A stretch of 64,000 nt of DNA from an uncultured Gemmiger sp. (GTDB taxonomy: Bacteria; Bacillota; Clostridia; Oscillospirales; Ruminococcaceae). Position numbers and translations under genes: made by a program. The stretch is from NCBI RefSeq assembly GCF_934561205.1, contig NZ_CAKTFU010000011.1, positions 22,775 through 86,774 on the forward strand, written 5' to 3'. Under the pieces are notes generated by a model. The model was not told the origin of the DNA, searched no databases, and saw only the letters and a list, made by a program, of their open reading frames with translations. Positions 63,389 through 64,000 of the stretch are shown here, in pieces (the first letter of the stretch is position 1; the number at the start of each line of letters is the position of its first letter).

Positions 63389-64000
63389 ATGCAAAAAATA
63401 AAAATCGGCGATGTTTGTGATGTTCTAAACGGTTTTGCGTTCAAAAGCGAAAACTATGTAGGTTCGGGTATTCGGATAATACGTATTGCAAACGTTCAAA
63501 AAGGATATATAGAAGATACAACACCTGCATTTTATCCCCTTGATTCAGGCGGGCTAGACAAGTATATGCTTGAAAATGGAGACCTGCTGATGTCATTGAC
63601 GGGTAACGTCGGAAGGGTTGCAATGCTCGAAGCTGACATGTTACCCGCTGCACTAAACCAGCGTGTTGCGTGTTTAAGACTAAAATCAAGTAAAATTTCA
63701 AAAAAGTATCTCTTTCACATCTTAAATAGTGACTATTTTGAGCAGCAATGCATCCAATCCTCAAAAGGTGTTGCTCAAAAAAACATGAGTACAGAATGGC
63801 TTAAAGATTATGAAATTCCTCTATATTCTCCCGAACAGCAGAACAAAATCGCTTCCGTGTTGGATAGAGTTCATTTGATTATAAACACTCAAAAGAAACA
63901 ACTCCAAAAGCTGGATGAACTCGTCAAAGCCCGATTTGTTGAATTGTTTGGTGATATGTTTTTAAACTCTAAGGCTTGGGAGGAGCGACCGCTTGATTTA
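63389..64000 (+). CDS. hsdS: Type I restriction specificity subunit, 3' end cut by window edge
   Basis: 204 codons visible, open to the last base. IKIGDVCDVLNGFAFKSENY at the N-terminus starts the first target-recognition domain; IPLYSPEQQNKIASVLDRV (about 146-164) followed by a helical spacer ending KLDELVKARFVELFGD marks its end. The second domain and hsdR, if present, lie outside. Low GC, typical of exchangeable HsdS genes. Confidence 0.93.
   Translation, partial: MQKIKIGDVCDVLNGFAFKSENYVGSGIRIIRIANVQKGYIEDTTPAFYPLDSGGLDKYMLENGDLLMSLTGNVGRVAMLEADMLPAALNQRVACLRLKSSKISKKYLFHILNSDYFEQQCIQSSKGVAQKNMSTEWLKDYEIPLYSPEQQNKIASVLDRVHLIINTQKKQLQKLDELVKARFVELFGDMFLNSKAWEERPLDL

Overview
The window looks like the replication-origin side of a chromosome from a GC-rich, low-motility gut-type Firmicute, most likely Oscillospiraceae (Faecalibacterium/Gemmiger/Subdoligranulum-like). 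This is inferred from the Firmicute gene set (noc, parA/parB with parS, remB-like DUF370, rlbA, yidD, khpB/jag, darA-holB-ricT) combined with strongly GC-biased codons; no 16S gene is present to confirm it.

Layout. 1-732: 5' part of a D-2-hydroxyacid dehydrogenase. 1.0-8.5 kb: arginine biosynthesis cluster argG-argH-argC-argJ-argB-argD (glutamate to N-acetylornithine/ornithine, and citrulline to arginine), with an ARG-box-like operator at the argG promoter. 8.7-9.15 kb: a promoter-to-terminator non-coding RNA, then a structured leader in front of a CNNM/CorC-type transporter. 10.8-16.3 kb (minus): GT-C glycosyltransferase, PhoR/PhoB-like two-component system and a Na/phosphate symporter with PhoU-like tail. 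16.7 kb: DnaA-box cluster. 17-20.4 kb: rhomboid-like membrane protein, c-di-AMP receptor darA, holB, ricT, small ferredoxin. 20.5-30.3 kb: aroD, cytidylate-kinase-like protein, MFS sugar transporter, flippase, YgjP-like metalloprotease, AraC regulator and divergent uxuB-uxuA (glucuronate catabolism). 31 kb: tRNA-Glu and tRNA-Met. 31.5-50 kb (minus): serS, parB, parA, noc, rsmG, mnmG, mnmE, gyrA, gyrB, remB-like, recF, rlbA, dnaN, dnaA. 50.8-54.2 kb (plus): rpmH, rnpA, yidD, yidC, khpB. 54.4-56.3 kb: ilvE and a HAD phosphatase. 56.4 kb to the end: tRNA-Ser followed by an integrated element (integrase, excisionase, XRE regulator, TnpV-like protein, Fic-like protein, hsdM, Bro-N protein, truncated hsdS).

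The most unusual feature is a dense network of intergenic palindromes. All share a 5' GTAG-GG boundary followed by a short hairpin whose stem sequence differs between families; many are paired head-to-head into fixed-length units (132-133 bp, 91 bp, 102-105 bp), the architecture of REP/REPIN elements. A REP-associated tyrosine transposase (RAYT) gene sits between gyrA and gyrB and is itself bounded by an inverted pair of these GTAG palindromes. Two further repeat families are present: AT-rich 'AGATAA' arm elements (one copy enclosing a four-helix-bundle gene, one supplying the recF stop codon), and CTTCCCC...GGGGAAG elements. One composite of all three families lies between dnaA and rpmH.

The origin region is also odd. 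dnaA-rpmH contains almost no recognisable DnaA boxes, whereas a box cluster lies 34 kb away between nptA-like and the rhomboid-like gene, and the mnmE-to-parB block lies downstream of gyrA rather than downstream of khpB as in Bacillus subtilis.
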